Source: Larkinella knui
GTDB lineage: Bacteria; Bacteroidota; Bacteroidia; Cytophagales; Spirosomataceae
Direction: 5' to 3'
DNA: 64,000 bases
Assembly: GCF_003858645.1 (NCBI RefSeq)
Contig: NZ_RQJP01000001.1
Coordinates: forward strand, 2,136,147-2,200,146
In this document: positions 34,864 to 43,467 of the stretch, one piece after another
Layout of the letters: each line of letters starts with the position of its first letter
How positions within the stretch are numbered: position 1 is the stretch's first letter
Position numbers and translations under genes: made by a program
Notes under the pieces: generated by a model
Databases searched by the model: none
What the model was told of the DNA's origin: nothing
Seen by the model: only the letters and a program-made list of their open reading frames with translations

Positions 34864-35031
34864 ATGCTTCTGTTCAGCCTTACTCTAAACTTTGGATTCG
34901 CGGTTATTATCCTGAACTATTGCCATGATCTACCACCGCCTTACCGGAAGAAATACTTTTGGCTACTCTGTCTGATCCTATTGAATCTACTCCTGCTGGA
35001 TTACGCATTTCAACCCATCGGACGGTTTTAA
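34864..35031 (+). CDS. 55-residue double-helix membrane protein
   Basis: The frame has two hydrophobic segments, LLFSLTLNFGFAVIILNY and YFWLLCLILLNLLLLDYAF, joined by a short polar loop HDLPPPYRKK and ending in QPIGRF. Such a hairpin in an otherwise AT-rich stretch is unlikely by chance. Small two-helix proteins include toxins of type I systems, holins and transporter subunits; nothing here decides between them. Confidence 0.45.
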   Translation: MLLFSLTLNFGFAVIILNYCHDLPPPYRKKYFWLLCLILLNLLLLDYAFQPIGRF

Positions 35032-35360
35032 GTGGGGAATTTAATACGTAGAAATAGGCCGCATAATGAATACTCATTTGCAAAAACGCAGGAGGTAACA
35101 ACTGTTTATTACCCGGATTTTAACCTGCCAAGGCGAAATGTATGGTTACGGAAAGTGGAAATGAGGTTATTTCGACTGGATTTACGGCTGAGAAATTCCG
35201 CTTCTTAAATGTAATTAAGGATAACCGTTATATCTTTTTTATACGGCTTGTTATCAATTCCTTTTTTCCGGTAAACGTAGTGTGTTCGTTGTAAATTTTC
35301 AGCAAAATTGATTCATCGTTCTCTCTATCGACTCAATTTACCATTTAGTCCGCACTCAAC
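35032..35360. other. Intergenic stretch, no gene seen
   Basis: Short open frames exist (for example about 50 codons from 35142), but their composition is not protein-like. No RNA gene or clear promoter was found. Confidence 0.5.
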
Positions 35361-35540
35361 ATGATTCTATTTGATCCCGTCCAAAATGAGCAGGTCCGCA
35401 AGCGATTCGATACCAATTGTTCTTTGCTAAAAGACAGAATAAAATCCCTACTGGTCAAAAACGAACAAATCGTGAGTAGGTTGCAGCAAAAAATTGAAAG
35501 AAATAAAGCCTTTCAAAGTCGGTTTAATGCATTGGATTAG
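35361..35540 (+). CDS. 59-residue charged helical protein
   Basis: The frame opens with MILFDPVQNEQVRKRFDTN and continues LLKDRIKSLLVKNEQIVSRL and QQKIERNKAFQSRFNALD. Leucine and isoleucine at heptad-like spacing suggest an alpha-helical coiled coil of about 40 residues. No known family is recognised. The next gene lies on the other strand, 16 bases away, with its 3' end facing. Confidence 0.5.
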   Translation: MILFDPVQNEQVRKRFDTNCSLLKDRIKSLLVKNEQIVSRLQQKIERNKAFQSRFNALD

Positions 35541-35555
35541 GAATGACTATAGCCG

Positions 35556-35834
35556 CTACCGGGGTCGGCCCCGAACCAATCCAATGGCAATTAAAATAAT
35601 CATCGAAACCACCAGACCTTTGGCAATCCACTCCCTATGGCTTGACGGTTCTATAGGTTGCGGTTTTAATTTGGAGTGATCGATAGGATTATGCAGGTAC
35701 ATATCCGTATGTATGGCCGCATCGTTCGTCATTTTAGCATCCACCTGAGAATCGAACCGTACCGACTGTTCATAGGCATAGTCCAGAACTTTAAAGGCCG
35801 GGATTAACAAAATAAGTAACATGAGTATTTTCAT
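35556..35834 (-). CDS. Small membrane protein with two helices
   Basis: A 92-residue protein: N-terminal helix MKILMLLILLIPAFKVLDYA, a polar, probably periplasmic middle (MTNDAAIHTDMYLHNPIDHS), and a C-terminal helix WIAKGLVVSMIILIAIGLV with a basic end RGRPR. Function unknown. Confidence 0.55.
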   Translation of the reverse strand: MKILMLLILLIPAFKVLDYAYEQSVRFDSQVDAKMTNDAAIHTDMYLHNPIDHSKLKPQPIEPSSHREWIAKGLVVSMIILIAIGLVRGRPR

Positions 35835-35913
35835 ACCCAGTAAGACGGAACGGCTTCCCGGAAGTCACGTCAACGTACCGGCTTTCGCCTAAATAGTTAC
35901 ATGAGCGGTTTTC

Positions 35914-36096
35914 CTACTCCGTCAATGGGGCCGTACGGATGGTATCGCGAAACCGCTCGATCCGCCCGAGGTCGATCTGGTTGATTCCCCATTTCGCCAG
36001 CGCGTCGGGTTTGCCTTTGAGTTCGTTTACGAGTCGGGTGAGAGCCGTTTGAACCACGTCTACTTCTTTTTGCGTCGTCTCAATCGTCAACTTCAT
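35914..36096 (-). CDS. Small hypothetical protein, 60 residues
   Basis: MKLTIETTQKEVDVVQTALT, then RLVNELKGKPDALAKWGIN and RIERFRDTIRTAPLTE: a beta strand followed by helices, charged and soluble. It could be a small regulator, but nothing identifies it. The start has an AT-rich upstream region typical of the phylum. Confidence 0.45.
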   Translation of the reverse strand: MKLTIETTQKEVDVVQTALTRLVNELKGKPDALAKWGINQIDLGRIERFRDTIRTAPLTE

Positions 36097-36322
36097 TGCT
36101 TAAGGAATTAATCGTTTTCAATAGTGTCAATTATTTTGCCATCTTCACAGAATACCGCCTTTCTATTTCTTAAATAGGACCGATTTGTCAAGAACTTTAG
36201 CTAGCGGTATTTTCCACGTCGGTCTCTGGTCAGTATGAAACCCAATCCCTTGCCTTTTGTAGAAATCCGGCTGGAATATAACCATAAAACCGCCCGTATT
36301 GAACGAACAAAAGCCCGTCATC

Positions 36323-37669
36323 ATGAAAAAACGAACTTTTCTTAAGCTGTCGTCAAGCTTGCTGGCAACACCGGCGCTTCCTTCGTTCGCAAACTGGATA
36401 GCTGATGAAAAAATGAAGAACTGGGCCGGTAATTATCAATACAGCACAAACGAGCTGGATCAGGCCAAATCGCTCCAGCAGGTGCAAAAACTGGTTCGAG
36501 GCCATGCTAAAATGAAAGTGCTGGGTACGCGCCATTGCTTCAACGGCATTGCAGACAGCACCCATCACTTCGTTTCACTCGTAGAAATGAATCAGGTGCC
36601 TGAGCTGGATCCAAAGGCTAAAACCGTAACGGTTGATGCCAACATGAAATATGGCCATCTGGCCACTTACCTCGACAGCAAGGGATTTGCCCTCCACAAT
36701 TTGGCCTCCCTACCCCATATTTCCATTGCTGGTGCCTGCGCTACGGCCACCCACGGTTCGGGCGTTAAAAACGGCAATCTGGCAACGGCGGTAACCGCGA
36801 TGGAAATCGTTCTGGCCAGTGGCGAGGTGCGAACCTTATCGCGCGCCAAAGACGGCGAAGCCTTTCGGGCGGCAGTGGTACATCTGGGCGGTTTGGGCGT
36901 GGTCACCAGAATCACGCTCGCCATTCAGCCGACGTTCCAGATGCGGCAATATGTCTACGAAAACATGCCGCTGGAACAGGTGAAAAATCATTTTGACGCC
37001 ATCGAGTCGAGTGCCTACAGCGTGAGCCTGTTTACGGACTGGCAGAAGAAACGCGTCAACGAGGTCTGGCTGAAAGAGCGCGTCGAAAAAGGCAAACCGT
37101 CCGTTGCCAAACCGGAGTTTTTTGGCGCCAAACTCGCCACGAAGAACCTGCATCCGATTGCCGAATTGTCTGCCGTCAACTGCACCGAGCAATTGGGCGT
37201 GCCTGGTCCGTGGTATGAACGGCTGCCCCACTTCCGAATGGGGTTCACGCCCAGCAGCGGCAAGGAGTTGCAATCGGAGTATTTTGTTCCCGCCCGCAAC
37301 GCCGTCGAAGCCATTCTGGCCGTTGAACGCCTGCGCGACCACATCAGTCCGCACCTGATGATTTCGGAAATCCGCACCATCGACGCGGACGATTTCTGGA
37401 TGAGTCCGTGTTACCAACAGGCCTCGGTTGCCATTCACTTTACCTGGAAACCGGATTGGGCTTCTGTCAGAAAGGTCTTGCCGCTGATTGAAAAGGAACT
37501 AGCTCCCTTTAAGGTGCGGCCCCATTGGGGCAAGTTGTTTACGCTCTCGCCCGCCGTTCTTCAATCCCGGTATGAGAAATTACCAGAATTCAAAAAACTC
37601 CTGGCCGACTACGATCCCACGGGGAAATTCCGCAATGGGTTTCTGGATACGAATCTGTTTAGCAAGTAA
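36323..37669 (+). CDS. FAD-dependent alditol/aldonolactone oxidase
   Basis: A 448-residue oxidase of the D-arabinono-lactone/xylitol oxidase group. The N-terminus KKRTFLKLSSSLLATPALPS is a Tat- or Sec-type signal, so the enzyme is probably exported. The PCMH-type FAD domain has KVLGTRHCFNGIADSTHHFV, SIAGACATATHGSGV and LGGLGVVTRITLAI. The C-terminal ALO domain ends in DYDPTGKFRNGFLDTNLF. It oxidises a sugar alcohol or lactone and usually makes H2O2. The ATG at 36323 gives the proper signal; a TTG at 36299 is in frame. It converges on a sodium/solute symporter, perhaps for a related compound. Confidence 0.88.
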   Translation: MKKRTFLKLSSSLLATPALPSFANWIADEKMKNWAGNYQYSTNELDQAKSLQQVQKLVRGHAKMKVLGTRHCFNGIADSTHHFVSLVEMNQVPELDPKAKTVTVDANMKYGHLATYLDSKGFALHNLASLPHISIAGACATATHGSGVKNGNLATAVTAMEIVLASGEVRTLSRAKDGEAFRAAVVHLGGLGVVTRITLAIQPTFQMRQYVYENMPLEQVKNHFDAIESSAYSVSLFTDWQKKRVNEVWLKERVEKGKPSVAKPEFFGAKLATKNLHPIAELSAVNCTEQLGVPGPWYERLPHFRMGFTPSSGKELQSEYFVPARNAVEAILAVERLRDHISPHLMISEIRTIDADDFWMSPCYQQASVAIHFTWKPDWASVRKVLPLIEKELAPFKVRPHWGKLFTLSPAVLQSRYEKLPEFKKLLADYDPTGKFRNGFLDTNLFSK

Positions 37670-37738
37670 GTTTACGGTATTCGGTTTACGGTGGCTGACG
37701 CGTGCAACTAAAGGCGCTAGCCACCGAATACCGTAAAC
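37670..37738. repeat. Palindrome between convergent oxidase and symporter genes
   Basis: gtttacggtattcgg (37670-37684) and tggctgacgc (37692-37701) are matched by gcgctagcca (37714-37723) and ccgaataccgtaaac (37724-37738). The left arm contains a seven-base duplication (tttacgg) not present on the right. Confidence 0.7.
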
Positions 37739-37747
37739 CGTACGCTG

Positions 37748-39211
37748 CTACGCCGGTACCGGGTCATTCACGGTTTTCTTCCGCGAAACCGCCCACAGAC
37801 CGAGGTACGTAAACAGGCCGTTGAGCACCAGCCGCTCAAAGCCAAATTTGTACCCATTGAACCACTCCGCCGAATGGTTGTTGACAAACAGCGTCAGCAA
37901 GGGCGAGGCCAGGCAAATCAAGGGCACCAGGCCGTCGCGGACGGGCCGGTTGGTAAATAATCCGAACGCATACAAGCCGAGTAAAGGACCGTAGGTGTAA
38001 CCGGCCAGATCGAAAACCGCCGTCACCACATCCTGACTGTTCAGCCGATTGAAGACCAGAATAACCAGGTAAAACAAAACCGAAAACCCGATGTGAACCC
38101 AGTGCTTGATCCGTGCCCGTTCGGTTTCAGGACGCCCTTCCACACTCATAAAATCGATGCAAAACGACGTGGTCAAAGCCGTCAGCGCGGAGTCGGAACT
38201 GGCGTAGGTAGCGGCCGTAATGCCCAGCAGGAACGTAATACCAACCACCATCCCGAAATGATTGAGGGCCAGAAGCGGATACAAATCGTCGGTTTTGGCC
38301 GGAATGGCAATCCCTTTGGTCGTGGCGTATAGATAGAGCAAAGCGCCCAGTGAGAGGAACAGAAAAACGACCACGGAGAACGTTCCCGTAAACCAGAGCA
38401 TGTTTTTCTGGGCCTCGCCGATGTTTTTGCAGGTCAGGTTTTTCTGCATCAGATCCTGGTCCAGACCGGTCATGACAATGGCAATGAAGATGCCGGAGAT
38501 AAACTGCTTGAAAAAATTTTTCGGATCGTTGGCGTCCCAGAAAAAAATCTGGGAATAATCACTTTTAGAAATCGTGGAAACCATTTCGCCAAACCCCATT
38601 CCTAAGTCGCTTGAAATCAGGATGATCGTCAGAATAACCGCCGTTACCAGAAACGTGGTCTGGAGCGTATCCGTAATGATAATGGTTTTCACCCCGCCTT
38701 TGAACGTATACAGCCAGATCAGCAGAATGGTGATGGCCACCGACACCTCGAACGGAATGCCGAAGCTGTCAAAAATGGCAATCTGCAAAACACCGGCCGC
38801 GATGTACAACCGAATGGCCGACCCGACCGTTCGGGCCAGCAAAAAGAAACCCGCCCCGGTTTTGTACGACCAGAATCCGAATCGCTTTTCCAGGTATCCA
38901 TAAATCGAAATCAGGTTCATCCGGTAATACAGGGGCATTAAAACCGTGGCAATGACGTAATAGCCAACGATGTTGCCCAGAATTACCTGAAAATAAGAAA
39001 ATGCCTTGCTGCCGACGGCCCCCGGCACCGAAATAAACGTGACACCAGACAGCGAGGTGCCGATCATGGCGAAGGCTACTAAATACCAGGGAGTCTGCCG
39101 GTTAGCGGTAAAAAACGTGTTGGTATCGGCCCCTTTGGAAGTATACCAGGAAACCGTGATCAGCATGGCAAAATACGCAATCAATATGGTCAACGCGATG
39201 TTGGGATTCAT
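37748..39211 (-). CDS. Sodium:solute symporter (SSS family)
   Basis: A 487-residue inner-membrane protein with 13 predicted helices. Family marks are FFTANRQTPWYLVAFAMIGT followed by SLSGVTFISVPG in helices 1-2, YTFKGGVKTIIITDTLQTTF in the middle, and ITAATYASSDSALTALTTSF, which forms the sodium site. It couples Na+ to uptake of a sugar, vitamin or organic acid; the substrate is unknown. Confidence 0.9.
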   Translation of the reverse strand: MNPNIALTILIAYFAMLITVSWYTSKGADTNTFFTANRQTPWYLVAFAMIGTSLSGVTFISVPGAVGSKAFSYFQVILGNIVGYYVIATVLMPLYYRMNLISIYGYLEKRFGFWSYKTGAGFFLLARTVGSAIRLYIAAGVLQIAIFDSFGIPFEVSVAITILLIWLYTFKGGVKTIIITDTLQTTFLVTAVILTIILISSDLGMGFGEMVSTISKSDYSQIFFWDANDPKNFFKQFISGIFIAIVMTGLDQDLMQKNLTCKNIGEAQKNMLWFTGTFSVVVFLFLSLGALLYLYATTKGIAIPAKTDDLYPLLALNHFGMVVGITFLLGITAATYASSDSALTALTTSFCIDFMSVEGRPETERARIKHWVHIGFSVLFYLVILVFNRLNSQDVVTAVFDLAGYTYGPLLGLYAFGLFTNRPVRDGLVPLICLASPLLTLFVNNHSAEWFNGYKFGFERLVLNGLFTYLGLWAVSRKKTVNDPVPA

Positions 39212-39310
39212 ACAGTCGGGGCAACTTTTTAAGTAAACAATGGGTTATTATTCTGTATGTTTTGTTGTTCCACCGGCTAAAAAATCGTGGCAAAAGCATC
39301 CAAATTTTCG

Positions 39311-39318
39311 TAAATTTG
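39311..39318 (+). promoter_or_regulatory. Predicted clpS promoter (-7 box)
   Basis: TAAATTTG is an exact TAnnTTTG match 24 bases before the clpS start, leaving a leader of about 18 bases. Confidence 0.6.
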
Positions 39319-39342
39319 CAAACAAACAAGAAATTTCGTGTA

Positions 39343-39621
39343 ATGCAACCGTTCGAAGAAAATGATGTCGAGGTATTGGAAGAAGTTGTTGACACCGATT
39401 TGTATAATCTGGTGGTTTTCAACGACGATGTGAATACGTTCGATCATGTCATCGACACGTTGATCGATGTGTGCGACCACACGCCCGAACAGGCCGAGCA
39501 GTGTACCATCATCATCCACCATAAAGGCAAATGCCGGGTTAAAAATGGTTCGTGGGAGGAACTGGTTCCCAAACGCAACGAAATCTGCCGCCGGGGCATT
39601 TCCGCAGAAGTCTTAAAATAA
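39343..39621 (+). CDS. clpS: ATP-dependent Clp protease adaptor ClpS
   Basis: A 92-residue N-end-rule adaptor that delivers substrates to ClpAP/ClpCP. The core has YNLVVFNDDVNTFDHVIDTL and EQAEQCTIIIHHKGKCRVK, as in the family. An acidic head (QPFEENDVEVLEEVVDTD) precedes it. The ATG at 39343 follows the -7 box directly; the longer in-frame start lies upstream of it. Confidence 0.92.
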   Translation: MQPFEENDVEVLEEVVDTDLYNLVVFNDDVNTFDHVIDTLIDVCDHTPEQAEQCTIIIHHKGKCRVKNGSWEELVPKRNEICRRGISAEVLK

Positions 39622-39703
39622 ATGATGAATGATAAACGATGAATTATGAACGGGCTGACGCCTGCCTGTAACTCATCATTCATCATTCATAACTCATCAT
39701 TTA
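39622..39703. repeat. Low-complexity inverted repeat between clpS and recR
   Basis: The left arm (aatgatgaatgataaacgat and on) and the right arm ending at 39703 (tcatcattcatcattcataa) are imperfect reverse complements around a GC-rich centre. The right arm ends five bases before the recR start. Confidence 0.5.
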
Positions 39704-39708
39704 CCTGA

Positions 39709-40320
39709 ATGGAGTTTCCTTCCAAACTGATAGAAGACGCGGTCAACGAAGTATCCAAGTTACCGGGGATTGGCAAAAAAACCGCCCTCCGGCTGGTCTT
39801 GCATTTGTTGAAGCGGGATGAAGAACAAACGCAAAGTCTGGCGGAAACGCTGATCGCGATGCGGTCGAAGGTGAAGCACTGCCGAAAGTGCCACAACCTC
39901 TCCGATCACGATCTGTGCGGTATTTGCGCCAGTCACAAACGCGATCGGTCGCTGATCTGCGTCGTTGAAGATACGCGCGACGTGCTGGCCATCGAGAACA
40001 CGGCGCAGTATAAAGGCATGTACCACGTGCTGGGCGGTATTATTTCGCCCGTCGAAGGCGTTGGCCCCAGTGATCTGAAGATTGAATCGCTGGTCGAACG
40101 GCTCCGGAATCCGGATGGTGATGCCATCAAAGAAATCATTCTGGCCCTCAGCCCAACGATGGAGGGCGACACGACGGCGTTCTACCTCCAGAAAAAGCTC
40201 AAACCGTTTCCGATCAAAATTTCCACCATCGCGCGCGGTGTGCCCATTGGCGGGGATCTGGAATACGCCGATGAGGTCACCCTGGGACGCAGTATTCTGA
40301 GCCGGATCACATACGAATAG
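39709..40320 (+). CDS. recR: Recombination mediator protein RecR
   Basis: A 203-residue DNA repair protein that helps load RecA with RecF/RecO. It has an N-terminal helix-hairpin-helix ([20 protein letters not shown]), a four-cysteine zinc finger ([16 protein letters not shown]), a TOPRIM domain ([32 protein letters not shown]) and the C-terminal [20 protein letters not shown]. Length is standard. Confidence 0.96.
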   Translation: MEFPSKLIEDAVNEVSKLPGIGKKTALRLVLHLLKRDEEQTQSLAETLIAMRSKVKHCRKCHNLSDHDLCGICASHKRDRSLICVVEDTRDVLAIENTAQYKGMYHVLGGIISPVEGVGPSDLKIESLVERLRNPDGDAIKEIILALSPTMEGDTTAFYLQKKLKPFPIKISTIARGVPIGGDLEYADEVTLGRSILSRITYE

Positions 40321-40325
40321 TACCA

Positions 40326-40421
40326 AGCCGTACCCACGGACTTTGGTCCGTGAGATCCGGTATTAATCAAATGCTCATAAATAATGTAGGATCTCACGGC
40401 CTAAAGTCCGTGGGTACGGCT
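40326..40421. repeat. REP-like 33-bp inverted repeat between recR and cytochrome gene
   Basis: The arms 40326-40358 and 40389-40421 are reverse complements with two mismatches and a 30-base loop. Each arm itself contains a smaller palindrome (cacggac...gtccgtg). The right arm includes the stop codon (40401-40403) and last residues of the cytochrome gene. Confidence 0.8.
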
Positions 40422-41369
40422 GAACACTTCCACTTTATTTCGCACCGGTTTGACGGTTTTCAGGTACGCGTAAATAGCGCCCAGATCCTGCTCCGACATG
40501 CCCGCGTACATCGACCACGGCATGACGGTATTGAACCCATCGCCCACTTCGGGTGATTTGAACGTGGCCGGGTCATACGTTTTGAAACGGCTGATGAAGG
40601 CGGTTTTGGTCCAGGAGCCAATTCCGGTTTCCTGATCCGGGGTAATATTCGCCGTTCGAAGCGTTCCGTTCGCCATCCTGATTTCCGTCCCGCCCGCAAA
40701 AGCCGCCTTTTTGGCCAAACCGCCCATCCCTCGTTTGGTATGGCAGTCGGCACAGCCCGCCATCGTGACCAGATAACGACCATAGTCAACGCTGTTTTTG
40801 GGGTCCGGCATCGCCCGAAAACGCGCCTTGTGCGGCATCATTTTCATCGCCATTCGCAATGGAGCCGTTGGTTTCGAATCGGGAACTGCGTTTTCAACCG
40901 GTTTCAACGTGCGCAGATACGCCAGAATCGACAGCGCGTCATTTTCGTCCATTTTTCCATAATTGGCGTAGGGCATCAGGGGAAACAGCGGTTTCCCGTT
41001 TTTCGAAACACCCGCCGTCATCGCCAGTAAAAGCTCCGCATCACTCCAGTTTTTCAGCGCAAACGGCGTGATGTTTTTGGCGTAATAAGTCCCCGGCAAA
41101 CCATAGTCTTTGCCAAATTCGGTGCCCCCTCCGCCGAAGGTTCCCGGCACAACCGGACCCGCTAAGCGCGCATAATCCCGTTTCGAGTGGCAATCCATAC
41201 AGGCCGCAACGTGGTTGGCAAGATAGCGACCACGCTCGATCCGGGCGGCTGATGTTGGCAGTGTAACGGTTCGGATTCGACCGGTTTGGGGCGAATACGC
41301 TTTGGGATGAACGCAACAACTGATTGCAAAAGCGAGTATAGCACTAAAAAAGCGTGGAAAACGATGCAT
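40401..41369 (-). CDS. Exported diheme c-type cytochrome
   Basis: A 322-residue protein. N-terminal signal (FFSAILAFAISCC); two cytochrome c domains with heme sites CMDCH (57-61) and CADCH (206-210), each followed by a later Met ligand (for example PLMPYANYGKM and MPWSMYAGM). It resembles periplasmic electron-transfer cytochromes that serve dehydrogenases. The final residues (VFSRTHGL) are encoded in the REP-like palindrome, suggesting that insertion of the element replaced the original stop. It is divergent from the exported superoxide dismutase. Confidence 0.88.
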   Translation of the reverse strand: MHRFPRFFSAILAFAISCCVHPKAYSPQTGRIRTVTLPTSAARIERGRYLANHVAACMDCHSKRDYARLAGPVVPGTFGGGGTEFGKDYGLPGTYYAKNITPFALKNWSDAELLLAMTAGVSKNGKPLFPLMPYANYGKMDENDALSILAYLRTLKPVENAVPDSKPTAPLRMAMKMMPHKARFRAMPDPKNSVDYGRYLVTMAGCADCHTKRGMGGLAKKAAFAGGTEIRMANGTLRTANITPDQETGIGSWTKTAFISRFKTYDPATFKSPEVGDGFNTVMPWSMYAGMSEQDLGAIYAYLKTVKPVRNKVEVFSRTHGL

Positions 41370-41568
41370 TTCGGGTGTTGTTTACTGTTTTGCAATAATA
41401 GTAAACCCGTTCTGTTTCTTCCACATCTTCCGACCGCTCTTGAGCGAACGGAAACCCAATACCGTATCATTTGTTTTAAAAAGTCGCTTTCTTTGCGGTT
41501 TATGAAAACATTGCCGTTTCGCGGGTGTTTTCCAACAAACCGAGTATCTCACCTCAAACCGTCTGAAT

Positions 41569-42279
41569 ATGAACCGCAGTGAGTTTTTAAAACTGGCATT
41601 TGGTAGCGCCCTCACCCTGAAAGCCCTCCAGTCGTCCGCCTTTTCCGGCTTGACTCAGGCCGAAGGTCCATTCAAATTAGCCCCACTGCCCTATGATTCG
41701 GGTGCGCTGGAACCGCACATCGACAAGCAAACGATGGAAATTCACCACGATAAACACCACAAAGCCTACGTCGATAATTTGAACAAAGCCGTAGCTGGAT
41801 CGGCCATGGCATCGTTGTCGATCGACGAACTGGTGAAAAAAGTGGACAGCAGCACGCCCGCAGCCGTTCGGAACAATGGTGGAGGCCACTGGAATCACAC
41901 GTTTTTCTGGAATATTCTCGGTGCCAATGGCGGCAAACAGCCCTCGGGAAATTTGTCGGAAGCCATCACCAAAAAATTTGGTTCCTTCGATAAATTCAAG
42001 GAAGAATGGGCCAAAGCCGCCACCGGTCGTTTCGGTTCCGGCTGGGTGTGGCTGATCGTCAATGGACAGAACATCGACATCGTTTCAACGCCCAATCAGG
42101 ATAATCCCCTGATGGCCCTGGCGGAGAAAAAAGGCACCCCGGTTTTGGGTCTGGATGTGTGGGAACACGCTTATTACCTGAAATACCAGAACCGTCGGCC
42201 CGACTACGTTGCGGCCTTCTGGAACGTCGTTAACTGGTCGAAAGTCAACGAGTTGTACAATGCAGCCGTGAAGGCTTAA
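41569..42279 (+). CDS. Exported Fe/Mn superoxide dismutase
   Basis: A 236-residue Fe/Mn-SOD that turns superoxide into H2O2 and O2. The catalytic core is complete: metal ligands His59 (MEIHHDKHH), His110 (HWNHTFFW) and Asp/His in [19 protein letters not shown]. An N-terminal extension ([20 protein letters not shown]) looks like a twin-Arg-less signal peptide, so the enzyme is probably periplasmic. Metal choice (Fe or Mn) is unclear. A strong terminator follows. Confidence 0.92.
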   Translation: MNRSEFLKLAFGSALTLKALQSSAFSGLTQAEGPFKLAPLPYDSGALEPHIDKQTMEIHHDKHHKAYVDNLNKAVAGSAMASLSIDELVKKVDSSTPAAVRNNGGGHWNHTFFWNILGANGGKQPSGNLSEAITKKFGSFDKFKEEWAKAATGRFGSGWVWLIVNGQNIDIVSTPNQDNPLMALAEKKGTPVLGLDVWEHAYYLKYQNRRPDYVAAFWNVVNWSKVNELYNAAVKA

Positions 42280-42290
42280 CCAACTTAATC

Positions 42291-42357
42291 AGGCTTTCAG
42301 GCCTACCGGTTTCAGACGTGTACGTTTAAAACCGGTAGGCCTGAAAGCCTTTTTTTA
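42291..42357 (+). terminator. Strong terminator of the superoxide dismutase gene
   Basis: A perfect 22-bp stem (42291-42312 with 42329-42350) is followed by seven T. The stem is far longer than needed and resembles the intergenic palindromes elsewhere in the window. Confidence 0.92.
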
Positions 42358-42358
42358 G

Positions 42359-42366
42359 TACCTTTG
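42359..42366 (+). promoter_or_regulatory. Predicted promoter of the oxygenase gene
   Basis: TACCTTTG matches TAnnTTTG, directly after the T tract of the preceding terminator and 29 bases before the start codon. Confidence 0.55.
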
Positions 42367-42395
42367 CGCACTGAAAAACGAAGGACATCAACACC

Positions 42396-43352
42396 ATGAG
42401 CGATATCTTATACGACCAGATTCCGTCGTTAAATCTGGCCGATTTCACCTCGGGAGAACCGGAGCGGAAGGCAAAATTTGTGCAGGATTTAGGAGCGGCC
42501 TTTAACAACATCGGTTTTGTATCCATCCGGAATCACGGTCTGACCGACGAGTTGACGGCCAACCTGTATCAATCCGTCAAGGCGTTTTTTTCGGCGGACG
42601 AAGAAACCAAAAAGAAATACGAATTTCCTGAATTGCACGGCCAGCGCGGTTACGTTGGCAAGAACAAAGAAACGGCGAAGGGATTCAAGGTGGCGGATTT
42701 GAAGGAATTCTACCACGTTGGTCAACCGGAACCCATCAACGGCATGCCGGAAAATGTCTTCCCGGACGAGTTTCCCGATTTCAAAGAAAATACCGTTGTC
42801 ACCTACCAGACGCTGGAAAACGCGGGCCGGACGTTGCTGCGGGCCATCGCGCTGTACCTGGAATTACCGGAAGCGTATTTTGATGATAAAGTGGCGCACG
42901 GTGACAGCATTCTGCGCGCCATTCATTATTTCCCGCTGAATCCGGATCGGGTGCCGGAAGGCGCAGTTCGGGCCGCAGCTCACGGCGACATCAACCTGAT
43001 TACGCTCCTGATGGGCGCCAGCGCTGAAGGGCTGGAAGTGCTGCGTCGCGATGGCAAATGGATCCCGATTACCGCCCTGCCGGATCAGGTCATCGTCAAC
43101 GTGGGCGACATGCTCGACCGCCTGACCAACCACAAACTGAAGTCGACCATCCACCGCGTGGTGAATCCGCCCCGTGAGAAGATGAACAGCCCCCGCTATT
43201 CGATTCCGTTTTTTATGCATCCCCGGGGTGACATGGATCTCACCTGCCTGGAAAGCTGCGTTTCAACCGAACATCCTAAAATTTACGAAAATATGACCGC
43301 CGGAGCCTTTCTGGACGAACGACTCCAGGAACTGGGTTTGAAAAAGAAGTGA
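42396..43352 (+). CDS. Isopenicillin N synthase-like 2-oxoglutarate/Fe(II) oxygenase
   Basis: A 318-residue non-heme iron oxygenase. The iron site is His196, Asp198 (AAHGDINLITLL) and His253 (STIHRVVNPP). Arg267 and Ser269 in SPRYSIPFF form the RxS motif that binds 2-oxoglutarate. The N-terminal DIOX_N part contains GFVSIRNHGL. Members hydroxylate or desaturate small molecules; the substrate here is unknown, and no biosynthetic cluster surrounds it. Confidence 0.9.
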   Translation: MSDILYDQIPSLNLADFTSGEPERKAKFVQDLGAAFNNIGFVSIRNHGLTDELTANLYQSVKAFFSADEETKKKYEFPELHGQRGYVGKNKETAKGFKVADLKEFYHVGQPEPINGMPENVFPDEFPDFKENTVVTYQTLENAGRTLLRAIALYLELPEAYFDDKVAHGDSILRAIHYFPLNPDRVPEGAVRAAAHGDINLITLLMGASAEGLEVLRRDGKWIPITALPDQVIVNVGDMLDRLTNHKLKSTIHRVVNPPREKMNSPRYSIPFFMHPRGDMDLTCLESCVSTEHPKIYENMTAGAFLDERLQELGLKKK

Positions 43353-43389
43353 ATAGTGGTATCTTTCCTCTAAATGTTACCAGCTTGCT

Positions 43390-43451
43390 TTTGTCGCATG
43401 GTGAACGGGTTTCTGTAGACTGACCTACCGTATGGTTCACGATGCGACAAA
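43390..43451. repeat. Palindrome upstream of the chromate transporter gene
   Basis: tgtcgcatggtgaac (43392-43406) and gttcacgatgcgaca (43435-43449) form a 15-bp stem with one mismatch, extendable outward. It lies 19 bases before the chrA start, so it may affect expression. Confidence 0.6.
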
Positions 43452-43467
43452 GTAAAGATTTCCGTGT

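Noticed and set aside
33184..36235. Attachment site at tRNA-Arg
   Set aside because: I looked for a second copy of the tRNA 3' end across the AT-rich stretch and for an integrase; neither was seen.
36235..36345. A 36-codon frame (KPNPLPFVEIRLEYNHKTAR) overlapping the oxidase start
   Set aside because: Short and without a promoter or known relatives. It could be a decayed gene end, but there is no second line of evidence.
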